From contig NZ_CP187259.1 of assembly GCF_049676595.1 (NCBI RefSeq), positions 124,001 to 188,000 of the forward strand: a stretch of DNA of 64,000 nt, in the 5' to 3' direction. This document shows positions 1 to 8,617 of this stretch, one piece after another; the first letter of the stretch is position 1; each line of letters starts with the position of its first letter. Origin of the DNA: Methanocella_A sp049676595. Its GTDB lineage: Archaea > Halobacteriota > Methanocellia > Methanocellales > Methanocellaceae. Below the pieces are notes generated by a model. That model saw only the letters and a list, made by a program, of their open reading frames with translations, did no database searches and was not told where the DNA came from. Made by a program: the position numbers and the translations under genes.

Positions 1-735
1 GCACTGCTCCGGGATGACGTTGATGCGCTCCCCGCCCCGGATCATCGTGGCCTCGGAGGACGACCTTCCCAGTAGCGGGTCCTTGTTTTTGCTCACCCTG
101 TACGCGTAAGAGTTCAGGGTGACCAGCAGCTTGCCCATGGCGGCGATGGCGTTGATGCCCCTGCCGGGGCTGGAGGCGTGGGCGGCCATCCCGTGGACGG
201 TGATCGCCGGGCGGAGGGCGCCCTTGTGGGCGACGGCTACCCGCAGATCAGTGGGCTCTCCGATGATCGCCATTTCCGGCCGGTATTCGGTCAGCAGCTT
301 ACGGGCCCCTATCGAGCGGCCGGTTTCCTCTTCGACCACGGCGGCGATCGCTACCGAGCCATCGAATTTTTTACCCTTGAGCCGGACCATCGCCTCCATC
401 ATGGCGGCGAGCGAGCCCTTGGCATCCGTGGCTCCCCGGCCGTAAATCCGGCCGTCTCTGGCAGAGGGCTCAAACGGGGGAGTAGTCCACTTGTTCTCGT
501 CGAGCGAGGGAATGACATCTTCGTGAGTGCAAAGCATGAGCTTGATCGGCCCTTCGCCCAGGCTGCCGACAACGTTGTACCGGTCGCCGTCCACGTGCTG
601 GACTTTGGTGTCGAAGCCCAGCCGGGAGAACTTATCGATCAGGTGCTCCTTAATCAGCCCTTCGGAGCCGGTCACCGAGGGAATGGCGACAAGTTCCTTT
701 AAAAAGTCCTCGCAGGGGGCGACATTCTCGCTCAT
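1..735 (-). CDS. M20 family metallopeptidase (ArgE/DapE-like), C-terminal part outside window
   Basis: Reverse-strand reading frame open from an ATG at 735 to the window edge (245 residues, partial). It belongs to the M20 zinc amidohydrolases that remove acyl groups from amino acids or peptides (acetylornithine deacetylase / succinyl-diaminopimelate desuccinylase group). Visible metal-site signatures are H71-x-D73 in CTHEDVIP, the GRGATDAKG block with D104, the catalytic EEE run near 135-137 and GEPTD near 159-163; the dimerisation domain begins with HASSPGRG. The substrate cannot be decided from this part. It is divergent from the DUF4013 gene, with an 88-bp shared promoter gap. Family assignment is firm, exact enzyme unknown. 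Confidence 0.9.
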   Translation of the reverse strand, partial: MSENVAPCEDFLKELVAIPSVTGSEGLIKEHLIDKFSRLGFDTKVQHVDGDRYNVVGSLGEGPIKLMLCTHEDVIPSLDENKWTTPPFEPSARDGRIYGRGATDAKGSLAAMMEAMVRLKGKKFDGSVAIAAVVEEETGRSIGARKLLTEYRPEMAIIGEPTDLRVAVAHKGALRPAITVHGMAAHASSPGRGINAIAAMGKLLVTLNSYAYRVSKNKDPLLGRSSSEATMIRGGERINVIPEQC

Positions 736-823
736 CGACCGACAGGTAGGCTGCGATCGTATATTGCTTTTGCTGTTCCGGAACGAAAACCATTTTACCG
801 CCTGCACCCTATGTAGTAGTACC

Positions 824-1501
824 ATGGCCCCAAACAACGACCTGCTGGAGACCATCCTGATGGCCGGAAAGTACGCTCTTTCCAACCTGGCCTCGCTCCT
901 GGTCGGGGGCATCGTCGTGGCGCTGTCGTTTCTGGTGATCGGACTGCCGTTCTTCCTGGGCTTCGTGACCCGGTGCATGCGGGAGATCGTAAGGGGCAAC
1001 GGAGTGCTGCCCGAATGGGTGGACATCGGCCAGATGTTCGTGGACGGGCTGCGCATGACCCTCGTCTTCGTCGGCTACGCCGCAGTATACGTCCTCATCG
1101 TGGCGATACCCGGCATACCGGTGCTGGTGTTCAGCTACACTCAGCTGACCTTCCTGCTGCTGGTCAGCACCATCCTGCTGGTGATCACCATGGCCATCGC
1201 AGCCGCCGCCCTCGCCGTCATCTTTTTCGCCTCGTGGGTGCTGTACGCCAGCACCGGCAGCGTGCGCAAAGCGGTCAACATCAAAAAGGTCATCGGCTTC
1301 ATCATGTACAACCCCGAAGGGTTCCTCGTCGCCATCGCCTCGTCCGCCGCCATCGCCGCCATAGGAGTGGTCGCCATGGCCCTCTTCGTCACCATCCCCT
1401 GGGCCGTGTTCACCATGAGCGTCGCCGTCACCTTCATCTACGCCCGATTCTACCAGGACACCGCCAAGCTCCAGCCGAGCATGGTCGAGTGGCTGCGCTA
1501 G
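824..1501 (+). CDS. DUF4013-type integral membrane protein
   Basis: 225-residue membrane protein. I chose the ATG at 824 because the upstream extension of the open frame lies over the divergent peptidase promoter and is not membrane-like. After a short N-terminus there is a hydrophobic hairpin (about residues 18-48), then the signature region GFVTRCMREIVRGNGVLPEW and MFVDGLR, which resembles archaeal DUF4013 proteins, followed by three or four more transmembrane stretches (about 78-105, 108-145, 165-210). Function is unknown in the family. It is monocistronic by appearance: a repeat-filled gap follows its stop. Confidence 0.75.
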   Translation: MAPNNDLLETILMAGKYALSNLASLLVGGIVVALSFLVIGLPFFLGFVTRCMREIVRGNGVLPEWVDIGQMFVDGLRMTLVFVGYAAVYVLIVAIPGIPVLVFSYTQLTFLLLVSTILLVITMAIAAAALAVIFFASWVLYASTGSVRKAVNIKKVIGFIMYNPEGFLVAIASSAAIAAIGVVAMALFVTIPWAVFTMSVAVTFIYARFYQDTAKLQPSMVEWLR

Positions 1502-1516
1502 AGTAACTGTCGAATT

Positions 1517-2046
1517 TACCACAACGACACGGAGACAGACCGACTTAAAACAAACCAACTGGTAATATCAACCACAGCGGCTGGCTCCGTATTATACCAG
1601 CTGGAAAGCAAATGTTTAAACCACGGCGGCACAGCGACACAGAGACAGTGCGACTTGCAATAACCGGGTGGTAACTCGAACCACGGCGGCACAGCGACAC
1701 AGAGACAATGGCGTACCGATAGTATTGAACTCCTTTTTCAGTCCACGGCGACACAGAGACAGCCCCTTACCCAATAATGATTTACTGGCCGGGTGTTTCA
1801 ATATATCATTACAATCACATGATAGGTAAACTACTTTTTATGGTGATTCCAAGTTGCTCCAGTATAGTAACAAGAGACGGATTGTCTCTGTGCCCTCAGT
1901 CCGCCGTGCCGCCGTGGTTCAATAAAAAAAGGAGCCTTGCTATTCGGGTACGGGTTGTCTCCGTGCCGCCGTGCCGCCGTGGTTCAAACATTTGATCTCA
2001 CGATCGTATCTCGCTCTGTCTCTGTGCCGTAGTGCCGCCGTGGTGA
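1517..2046. repeat. Composite mirrored repeat, copy 1
   Basis: About 530 bp between the DUF4013 gene and the precorrin-2 dehydrogenase gene. A word close to CCACGGCGGCACAGCGACAC recurs at about 60-bp steps (1621, 1681, 1743, with a decayed copy at 1518). A central core follows (GTTTACTGGCC-like at 1780, mirrored by GGTAAAC at 1826), and then the same word in reverse complement at about 1884-1919, 1957-1984 and 2019-2044. The whole layout recurs at 15989-16295 and 34468-35002. No gene is supported in it; the short frames rich in SLCRRG are artefacts of the word. Confidence 0.85.
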
Positions 2047-2112
2047 TAATCCGATTTGCTATCGTTGTCAGCGCCCAAACCTTTTTGTCCAACTTCCCGC
2101 AATCTATGATGT

Positions 2113-2748
2113 ATGAGCGATTACCTGCCCCTCTATATCGACTTCAAAGGCCGGAAGGTGGTCATCTTCGGCGGGGGAGGGGTCGGGGAACGGAAAGCAC
2201 AGTACTTTGCCGGTGTGGCAGAGGTGACTGTAGTCAGCCCGACGTTTACCCCCGTGCTTGAGGCGATGAGCGGCATCACCCGAGTTCAGAAGGCCGTCGC
2301 CCCGGAGGAGATCGGAGAGCTGATCGCCGGTGCCTTTTTTGTTATTGCGGCCACCGGGGACGAGGCGTTCAACGAGGCCGTGGTACGGGAAGCGCAGGGT
2401 GCCGGGATTCTGGTTAATTCGGCGCACGGGGAGTCGGGGGTGATCCTGCCCTCGAGGATTACGAGAGGGGACATTTCGATCGCCATCGCCACCGGGGGTA
2501 AGAGCCCGGCCATGTCTAAATATCTGCGGCAGCGGCTGGATGCGTCGCTGGGAGCGGAGATGGCGGACATGGTGAGGCTGCAGGCGGACGTGAGGGAAGT
2601 CCTGAAGAAGGTCATGCCCGAGCAGAAGGACAGGGAGCGGCTGCTGTGGGACGTCCTGAAGACTCCGGCCGTCTGGGAGGCAATGAAGACGTCGTACGAC
2701 GATGCCCTGACGCTGGCGCTGATGCGGATAAAAGAGAAGAGACCATAG
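2113..2748 (+). CDS. Precorrin-2 dehydrogenase / siroheme synthase-type protein
   Basis: 211 residues, the usual length for stand-alone Met8/CysG-N proteins. It oxidises precorrin-2 to sirohydrochlorin with NAD+, and some members also chelate iron. The N-terminus has the family start LPLYIDFKGRKVVIFGGGGVG, where the glycine-rich NAD loop is residues 19-24, and the conserved NSAHGESG/ILPS segment (NxxD region in relatives) near 100-112 followed by TGGKSPAMSKYLR. Start ATG at 2113. It lies upstream of the hem/cob operon, which supplies its substrate, but is separated from it by a reverse-strand gene. The assignment is secure; a chelatase activity is not shown. Confidence 0.92.
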   Translation: MSDYLPLYIDFKGRKVVIFGGGGVGERKAQYFAGVAEVTVVSPTFTPVLEAMSGITRVQKAVAPEEIGELIAGAFFVIAATGDEAFNEAVVREAQGAGILVNSAHGESGVILPSRITRGDISIAIATGGKSPAMSKYLRQRLDASLGAEMADMVRLQADVREVLKKVMPEQKDRERLLWDVLKTPAVWEAMKTSYDDALTLALMRIKEKRP

Positions 2749-2751
2749 CAC

Positions 2752-3195
2752 CTAGTGGATAACGACCCTCTTCAGGCCGTCTGCGATGTCCTCGCAATTG
2801 AAATTGATCAGCATGCCGACGCGTTTGTTGTAGATCCTCAGGTACGTCCGAACCTGCAGGTAATGCAAGGGGATGATCTTATCGACCGCTTTCACCTCGA
2901 TGATCAGGTCGTCTTCGAGCAGCAGATCGACCCGGTAAGTATCGCCGATACTTTCACCGTCGTAGATGACCGGCAGGTTTACCTGCCTCCTTACTGTCAG
3001 GCCCTTTTTACCCAGTTCCCTGGCCAGGCACTTCTCGTAGGATTTTTCCTTCAGGCCGGGGCCCAGCTTGTCGAATACGATGGTAGCGGCCCTTTCGGTC
3101 AGTTTCACGTAAGCGTATGTCTCATAAGGGATGGGCCAGGGATTTATCTGATATTTACATTGTTTCATGGAGATCTGCTCTGATACAGTAAGCAT
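2752..3195 (-). CDS. GxxExxY family protein (PD-(D/E)XK nuclease-like fold)
   Basis: 147 residues. The family motif is visible as GLKEKSY (G-x-x-E-x-x-Y) near residues 46-52. The predicted nuclease-like core follows: YRVDLLLEDDLIIEVKAVD, giving an Asp and an E-V-K pair, then HYLQVRTYLR and GMLINFN. Relatives are small, widely scattered proteins of unknown role, often carried in variable regions. Here it is transcribed against its neighbours and ends only 4 bp after the stop of the precorrin-2 dehydrogenase gene, interrupting what would otherwise be one tetrapyrrole cluster. Start could also be the internal ATG encoding MKQCKY (3168). Confidence 0.8.
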   Translation of the reverse strand: MLTVSEQISMKQCKYQINPWPIPYETYAYVKLTERAATIVFDKLGPGLKEKSYEKCLARELGKKGLTVRRQVNLPVIYDGESIGDTYRVDLLLEDDLIIEVKAVDKIIPLHYLQVRTYLRIYNKRVGMLINFNCEDIADGLKRVVIH

Positions 3196-3314
3196 AACTA
3201 ATTTTCAACAAGTTGCATATATTGATTGACGGTCCCCGGCTCGAAAGTATGCTACCGGCAATCTTTTACTGCGCAAGCTTTATCGGGTTGAAGTGCTAAG
3301 AAACTAAGTAAAAG

Positions 3315-3353
3315 TGTTACTATATCATATGATTATACGTAAAAAGTGATCAC
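3315..3353 (+). promoter_or_regulatory. Probable promoter and RBS of the hem operon
   Basis: An AT-rich TATA-like stretch (ACTATATCATATGATTATAC, 3319-3338) precedes the hemA start by roughly 20-30 bp, and GTGATC just before the ATG is a typical archaeal ribosome-binding site. It is the only sizeable AT-rich gap in front of the six following genes, so it likely drives the whole operon. Confidence 0.5.
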
Positions 3354-4637
3354 ATGGCTCAGGTTTGCAGCATCTCGGTCAACCACAGGCACGCGGGCAT
3401 CGACGGCATCGAGCACGCCCGCTTCCGGGACCCGGATGTGGCGATGCTCAGGCTCATCTCCCTGCCCGGGGTATCGGAAGCCGTGCTGCTGCAAACCTGC
3501 AACCGGGTGGAAATCTACGCGGTGGCGGAGGCTGTGGATGATCTCACCGGCTTTGCCCGTACCGAGGGCATGCCCCTGGAGCTCGCAGAGATCAAGGCCG
3601 GGGATGAGTGCCTGCGAGGGCTGCTCAGGCTGGCCTGCGGCCTGGAATCCATGATCGTGGGCGAGGACCAGATTATGGGGCAGCTGAAGACAGCGCTGTT
3701 GCAAGCTCAGCGGCTCGGGACTTTAGGCCCGGTACTTTCTACGGCCATCCTTAAATCGATCCACGTGGGCACCCGCGCCCGCAGTGAGACAGAGATCAAC
3801 AAGGGCTCGGTCTCGATCGGGTCGGCGGCTGTAGAGCTGGCCGAGTCGCTGTTAGGCGATCTGCGTGGCAGGACTATCCTTGTCGTCGGCGCCGGGGAGA
3901 TGGGCACCCTCGTGGCTAACGCGATGGCAGAGAAGAGCCTCCGGGCGATATACGTCGCCAACCGCACCTTTGAGCAGGCGGAGAAACTGGCATCGAGCCT
4001 GCAGGGCGTCGCCATCAGGCTGGAGCGCTTATGCGACTACATGGGCAGCGCCGAAGTAGTGATCTGCGCCACAGGCGCCCCTCACCTCATCATCACGAGG
4101 AAGATGGTGGAGCAGTGCAAGAGCGAGAAGCCCCTCATCTTCATCGACATCACCAATCCCCGTAACGTCGAGGAGACAGTGGGCGAGGTGCCCGGGGCTA
4201 TGCTGTATAATATCGACAGCCTGCGGCAGATCAACGAAGCCAGCATGAGGCGCAGGCAGGGCGAGACAGTAAAAGTAGAAACGATTATCGAAGAAGAGCT
4301 GGTTCTGCTTCAGCGGGACATCAGGCGCCTTTATGCCGATAAGGTCATCGGGGGCCTGTACCAGCGTACCGATCACATCAGGGCGGCGGAACTCCGCAGG
4401 GCAGTGACCCGCCTGAACACCGCGGGAGAGCTGACTGAGCAGCAGATCAGTATCCTCCACGACTTTTCACTGGCCCTGACCAACAAGATACTGGCCGCCC
4501 CGACCCGGCAGCTCAAGCGGGCTGCCGAGCGGTGCGACGAGGACTGCCTCCGCCGTGCGGAGGAGCTATTCGACCTGTGGGTGGAAGAGAGCAATGGGAT
4601 ACCCGGTAACAAGACTAAGGCGTCTAAGACAGACTAA
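3354..4637 (+). CDS. hemA: Glutamyl-tRNA reductase
   Basis: 427 residues. It reduces glutamyl-tRNA(Glu) with NADPH to glutamate-1-semialdehyde, the first committed step of C5-pathway tetrapyrrole synthesis. The catalytic cysteine is C49 in LLQTCNRVEIYA. GLESMIVGEDQIMGQ (about 101-115) is the classic family block, and the NADPH site follows as ILVVGAGEMG near 176-185. The C-terminal half is the helical dimerisation domain. First gene of an operon; its 3' end overlaps the start of hemB by 44 bp. Length and all key residues are normal. Confidence 0.97.
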   Translation: MAQVCSISVNHRHAGIDGIEHARFRDPDVAMLRLISLPGVSEAVLLQTCNRVEIYAVAEAVDDLTGFARTEGMPLELAEIKAGDECLRGLLRLACGLESMIVGEDQIMGQLKTALLQAQRLGTLGPVLSTAILKSIHVGTRARSETEINKGSVSIGSAAVELAESLLGDLRGRTILVVGAGEMGTLVANAMAEKSLRAIYVANRTFEQAEKLASSLQGVAIRLERLCDYMGSAEVVICATGAPHLIITRKMVEQCKSEKPLIFIDITNPRNVEETVGEVPGAMLYNIDSLRQINEASMRRRQGETVKVETIIEEELVLLQRDIRRLYADKVIGGLYQRTDHIRAAELRRAVTRLNTAGELTEQQISILHDFSLALTNKILAAPTRQLKRAAERCDEDCLRRAEELFDLWVEESNGIPGNKTKASKTD

Positions 4638-5577
4638 GCTCATCAGGGACATGGTCAGCGAAACTTCGCTCGACGTCAAAGACCTGATCTGCCCCATTTT
4701 CGTGGACGAGAGCGCTGAGGAACGCAAGCCAATAGGCTCCATGCCAGGCATAGAGAGGCTGCCTCTCGCCGACCTCGAAGCGGAGGCGGACGAGATCGCA
4801 AAGCTGGGCATACCCGCCGTCATCCTGTTCGGCATACCGGAGCACAAGGATGCCACCGGCGACAGCGCGTACGCTTCCGGCAATGTGATAGAGCAGTCGA
4901 TCAAAGCGATCAAGCGCCGGAACAGGGATCTTTTAGTTATCGCAGACGTGTGCCTGTGCGAGTACACCACGCACGGCCACTGCGGGCCGATCAAGAACCA
5001 CACGGTCGACAACGACGCCACTCTGGACATCATCGCTAAGACCGCCGTCAACTATGCCAGGGCTGGCGCAGACGTGGTCGCCCCCTCGGGCATGATGGAT
5101 GGCATGGTCCACGCTATAAGGAGCGAGCTGGACTTTCACAGCCTGAAAGACACGATCATCATGTCCTACGCGGCCAAGTACGCCTCGGCCGCCTACGGCC
5201 CGTTCAGGGAAGCAGCCTCATCGGGGTGCCAGGGCTTCGACCGGTCGACGTACCAGATGGATCCGGCGAATTCGGACGAGGCGATAAGGGAAGTAGCCCT
5301 AGACCTCGAGGAAGGTGCGGACATCGTCATGGTCAAGCCCGCGTTATCCTATTTAGACATTATTTACCGGGTCAAGTCCGAGTTCCGGGTGCCGGTAGCA
5401 GCATATAACGTGAGCGGCGAGTACGCCATGATCAAAGCGGCGGCCGCCAACGGGTGGCTGGACGGCGAGAAGGTCGCCAGAGAGACGCTGCTGTCCATGC
5501 GCCGGGCAGGGGCCGACATGATCATCACCTACTTCGCGAAAGAGATCGCTCCCAGGCTTGGGGCTATGGGGAAATGA
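4594..5577 (+). CDS. hemB: Delta-aminolevulinic acid dehydratase (porphobilinogen synthase)
   Basis: 327 residues from the ATG at 4594 (MGYPVTRLRRLR), chosen because it matches the usual family N-terminus; a longer frame starts at 4555 inside hemA. Condenses two 5-aminolevulinate molecules into porphobilinogen. The Schiff-base lysines are K195 (SYAAKYASA) and K248 (IVMVKPA). C120, C122 and C130 in ADVCLCEYTTHGHCG form the three-cysteine zinc site, so this is a zinc-dependent enzyme. Translation is probably coupled to hemA through the 44-bp overlap. Next gene hemL is 58 bp downstream. Confidence 0.97.
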   Translation: MGYPVTRLRRLRQTKLIRDMVSETSLDVKDLICPIFVDESAEERKPIGSMPGIERLPLADLEAEADEIAKLGIPAVILFGIPEHKDATGDSAYASGNVIEQSIKAIKRRNRDLLVIADVCLCEYTTHGHCGPIKNHTVDNDATLDIIAKTAVNYARAGADVVAPSGMMDGMVHAIRSELDFHSLKDTIIMSYAAKYASAAYGPFREAASSGCQGFDRSTYQMDPANSDEAIREVALDLEEGADIVMVKPALSYLDIIYRVKSEFRVPVAAYNVSGEYAMIKAAAANGWLDGEKVARETLLSMRRAGADMIITYFAKEIAPRLGAMGK

Positions 5578-5635
5578 TTGTATAAAAGGATGGTTTTACA
5601 CTAAAGCAAGAACAGTTACAGAGGTAATCTTTTTG

Positions 5636-6913
5636 ATGCAGGATCAGTCAGCGCAGCTATACCAGGAGGCAAAGACGCTCTTCCCGGGCGGCGTGTCCAG
5701 CCCGGTCAGGGCGATCAAGCCGTTCCCCTTCTTCACTAAATCCGCCAGCGGCAGCCACATCACCGATGTAGATGGCAACCAGTACGTAGACTGTTGCCTC
5801 GCCTACGGGCCCCTCATCCTCGGCCACGGGCACCCCGCGGTCAGAGAGGCGATCACGAAGCAGCTGGAAAGCGGCTGCCTCTACGGCACGCCCAGCGAGG
5901 CCGAGGTGGAGTACGCCAGAAAGATCAAGACGTACTACCCGGGCATGCAGATGCTGCGGTTCGTGAACACCGGCACCGAGGCCACGATGGGCGCGATCCG
6001 GGCGGCCCGGGGCTTCACCGGCCGGGATAAGATCGTCAAGATCGAGGGAGGCTTCCACGGTGCCCACGATGCCGTACTGGTCAAGGCCGGCTCGGGCGCC
6101 GCCACCATCGGAGTCCCCGACTCGCTCGGCGTCCCCGTCGACGTGGCTAAGAACACCTTGCAGGTGCCGTACAACGACATCCAGGCCCTGGAGGAAACCC
6201 TCTCGGCGCACGAAGGCGAGATCGCCTGCCTCATCATGGAGCCGGTCATGGGCAACATGGGGCCCATCCTGCCCAAGGACATGTACCTGCGGGCTGTGAG
6301 GAACGTGACCAAGGAACACGACGTGCTGCTTATCTTCGATGAGGTCATCACCGGTTTCAGGATCAGCATCTTCGGCGCCCAGGGCTACTACGGCGTCGAG
6401 CCCGACCTCACCACGCTGGGCAAGATCGCGGGCGGCGGCCTGCCCATCGGCGTTTTCGGCGGGCGGAAGGACATCATGGAGACCGTGGCGCCGCAGGGAG
6501 GAGTCTACCAGGCCGGGACTTACAATGGCAACCCTCTGTCGCTTACGGCCGGAATGGCCACGGTCGAGGTACTGGAGAAGGAGAACGTCCACCACAAGGT
6601 GAACGCGAAGGGCAGGGCGCTGTGGCAGTCCCTCAACGACGTCGTCCGGGGCCTCAAGATGGAGGACCAGGTGACTCCGACAGGCATCGCTTCCATGTTC
6701 CAGCTGTTCTTCGGGCCCCAGCCCGAGAACTACGAGCAGGCGCTGAAGGCGGACAAGGTCAGGTTCATGAAATTCTGGCAGCACATGCTGCAGAACGGCG
6801 TGTTCTTCCCGCCCTCCCAGTTCGAGACCAACTTTCTGTCGCTGGCCCACTCCCAGGCCGACATGGAGCAGATAGTGACGGCCTGCAAGAAGTCGCTGGC
6901 TGTGGTGAAATAG
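5636..6913 (+). CDS. hemL: Glutamate-1-semialdehyde 2,1-aminomutase
   Basis: 425 residues from ATG 5636, preceded by a GAGGT ribosome-binding site. It is a PLP enzyme that moves the amino group of glutamate-1-semialdehyde to give 5-aminolevulinate, so it acts between HemA and HemB although it lies third in the operon. The N-terminus LFPGGVSSPVRA is diagnostic. NTGTEATMGAIR (about 111-122) binds PLP phosphate, FDEVITGFR (234-242) carries the pyridine-nitrogen Asp, and K263 in TTLGKIAGGGLP is the PLP lysine. No oddities; 10 bp separate it from hemC. Confidence 0.97.
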   Translation: MQDQSAQLYQEAKTLFPGGVSSPVRAIKPFPFFTKSASGSHITDVDGNQYVDCCLAYGPLILGHGHPAVREAITKQLESGCLYGTPSEAEVEYARKIKTYYPGMQMLRFVNTGTEATMGAIRAARGFTGRDKIVKIEGGFHGAHDAVLVKAGSGAATIGVPDSLGVPVDVAKNTLQVPYNDIQALEETLSAHEGEIACLIMEPVMGNMGPILPKDMYLRAVRNVTKEHDVLLIFDEVITGFRISIFGAQGYYGVEPDLTTLGKIAGGGLPIGVFGGRKDIMETVAPQGGVYQAGTYNGNPLSLTAGMATVEVLEKENVHHKVNAKGRALWQSLNDVVRGLKMEDQVTPTGIASMFQLFFGPQPENYEQALKADKVRFMKFWQHMLQNGVFFPPSQFETNFLSLAHSQADMEQIVTACKKSLAVVK

Positions 6914-6923
6914 GAGCATTGCG

Positions 6924-7835
6924 ATGAGGATAGGAACCAGGGGAAGCAAGCTGGCACTAGCCCAGGCGGAAAAAGTCCGCCGCCTGCTCAAAGGGCAGGG
7001 AGTGGAAGCCACGATCACGATCGTCAAGACCTCCGGCGACGTCCAGAAGGACAGCCCGCTATACATGATGAAGGGCTATGGGGCTTTCGTCAGGGAGATC
7101 GACGACTTACTAATAAAGAACGAGATCGACGTGGCCGTCCACAGCCTCAAGGACATCCCCACGGTACGCCCAGAGGGCCTTGTGACCGCCGCAGTCCTCA
7201 AGCGGGAATCCGCGCTGGACGTGGCCGTAATCAGAAACGCAGAACGGCTGGCAGACCTGCCGAAAGGGGCCGTAGTGGGCACTTCGAGCACCCGCAGGGC
7301 CGCCATGATCTACCGCCACTACCCCGGGCTGACCACGAAGGACATCCGGGGCAACGTGGACACCCGGCTGCGCAAGCTTCAGGAAGGAGAGTATGACGCC
7401 ATCCTCCTCGCCGAGGCCGGGCTGATCCGGCTGGGCATGGACCTGAAGACCGAACGCCTCGATCCCTATAATTTCGTGCCTGCGGCCAACCAGGGAGTCA
7501 TCGCCATCGTGGCCAGACAGGGCTCCCCGGAGGCCGACGCGGTAAAGAAGCTGAATGATGAGACCACCTGGATCGAGACGAGGGTGGAGCGGATCATCGC
7601 CGCCGGGCTCGACGGCGGCTGCGTGGTGCCCATGGGCGTCTACGCGACGAGGGTAGGGGACGAGCTGGACGTGATCTGCGAAGTGCTCTCCCTCGACGGC
7701 AAGCAGCAGGTCAGGGTCAGGGACACCATCCCCGTGGCCGGGTGCGAGGAGCACGCGAAGCGCGTGGCCGAAAGGCTCGCCCTGTCCGGCGGCCTGACGC
7801 TGGCCGACGCGGCCCGCAAGGAGCTGAACAAGTGA
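6924..7835 (+). CDS. hemC: Hydroxymethylbilane synthase (porphobilinogen deaminase)
   Basis: 303 residues. Polymerises four porphobilinogens to hydroxymethylbilane on a covalent dipyrromethane cofactor. The N-terminus MRIGTRGSKLALAQ and the substrate-binding arginines in GTSSTRRAAM and DIRGNVDTRLRKL are present, and the cofactor cysteine is about residue 233 in LDGGCVVPMG. ALDVAVIRN replaces the commoner ALDAFVS-type segment, an ordinary variation. The stop TGA overlaps the cobA start (TGATG), indicating coupled translation. Confidence 0.97.
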   Translation: MRIGTRGSKLALAQAEKVRRLLKGQGVEATITIVKTSGDVQKDSPLYMMKGYGAFVREIDDLLIKNEIDVAVHSLKDIPTVRPEGLVTAAVLKRESALDVAVIRNAERLADLPKGAVVGTSSTRRAAMIYRHYPGLTTKDIRGNVDTRLRKLQEGEYDAILLAEAGLIRLGMDLKTERLDPYNFVPAANQGVIAIVARQGSPEADAVKKLNDETTWIETRVERIIAAGLDGGCVVPMGVYATRVGDELDVICEVLSLDGKQQVRVRDTIPVAGCEEHAKRVAERLALSGGLTLADAARKELNK

Positions 7836-8617
7836 TGACGACGACTGCTGGTAAAGTGTACCTCATCGGCGGCGGCCCGGGCGACCCAGAGCTGATCACG
7901 CTGAAAGCCGTAAGAATCCTGGGGCAGGCGGACGTTATCCTGTACGACGCGTTAGTGGGACCTGGCATCAGGCAGTACTTCAACCCTGAAGCGGAACTGA
8001 TCGACGTGGGCAAGAGGGCCGACAAGCATACTGTGCCGCAGGAAGAGATGAACCGGATGCTGGTAGAGCAGGCGAAGAAGCACAAGGTCGTCGCCCGGCT
8101 GAAAGGCGGCGACCCCTACGTGTTCGGCAGGGGAGGAGAAGAGGCGGAAGAGCTGGCGAAGAACAACATAGACTTCGAAGTCGTGCCCGGCATCAGCTCG
8201 GCTATCGCAGCGCCAGCAGCCGCCAGCATACCCGTGACCCACCGGGACCTGGCCTCCTCCGTGACCTTCATCACAGGGCACGAGGACCCCACCAAAGGAG
8301 AGAGTGCGCTGAACTTCAAATCGCTGGCCGCGATGAACGGCACCCTTGTCATCCTCATGGGCGTCAGCCGCCTCAGAGACAACGTACAGGCACTTCTCGA
8401 CAACGGCAAAGCTGCCGATACCCCGGTCGCCATCGTAGAGAAAGGCACCACCCCCGGACAGCGCATCACCGTCGGCACCCTGACGACGATAGTGGACCTC
8501 GCTGAGAAGAGAGGGGTTGAAGCGCCGGCAATAGTGGTAGTCGGCGACGTCGTGAAGATGCACGAGGTGCTCGGCGTACACGAGGTGCCCGGCGTACACG
8601 AGGTGTCCGGGGCATGA
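7835..8617 (+). CDS. cobA: Uroporphyrinogen-III C-methyltransferase
   Basis: 260 residues from the ATG overlapping the hemC stop; an in-frame GTG lies one codon upstream. It transfers two methyl groups from SAM to uroporphyrinogen III to make precorrin-2, the branch point for cobalamin, F430 and siroheme. The N-terminal VYLIGGGPGDPELIT, the DALV motif, ARLKGGDPYVFGRGGEE and VVPGISSAIA mark the SUMT family, as does the central THRDLASSVTFITGH. The last about 17 residues are a low-complexity tail made from an 18-bp tandem repeat, not part of the conserved fold. Overlaps hemD by ATGA. Confidence 0.96.
   Translation: MTTTAGKVYLIGGGPGDPELITLKAVRILGQADVILYDALVGPGIRQYFNPEAELIDVGKRADKHTVPQEEMNRMLVEQAKKHKVVARLKGGDPYVFGRGGEEAEELAKNNIDFEVVPGISSAIAAPAAASIPVTHRDLASSVTFITGHEDPTKGESALNFKSLAAMNGTLVILMGVSRLRDNVQALLDNGKAADTPVAIVEKGTTPGQRITVGTLTTIVDLAEKRGVEAPAIVVVGDVVKMHEVLGVHEVPGVHEVSGA
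8558..8612 (+). repeat. 18-bp tandem repeat at the 3' end of cobA
   Basis: Three near-identical units beginning CACGAGGTG, each followed by a Gly-Val codon pair, encode HEV-LG-V / HEV-PG-V / HEV-SG. The repeats lie just before the cobA stop and the ATGA overlap with hemD. Confidence 0.85.

Noticed and set aside
809..1558. 249-residue reverse-strand frame opposite the DUF4013 gene
   Set aside because: Asp/Gly/His-rich shadow composition, no motif, covers the promoter of the real gene.
1545..2261. Several short frames encoding SLCRRG-like peptides
   Set aside because: They are made by the repeat words themselves and change frame between copies.
4555..4593. Longer hemB start at 4555
   Set aside because: The extra residues are out-of-frame hemA coding sequence and do not resemble HemB N-termini.
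5657..7066. 469-residue reverse-strand frame across hemL
   Set aside because: It lies opposite hemL, which has complete family motifs; the reverse frame is a codon-bias shadow without recognisable domains.
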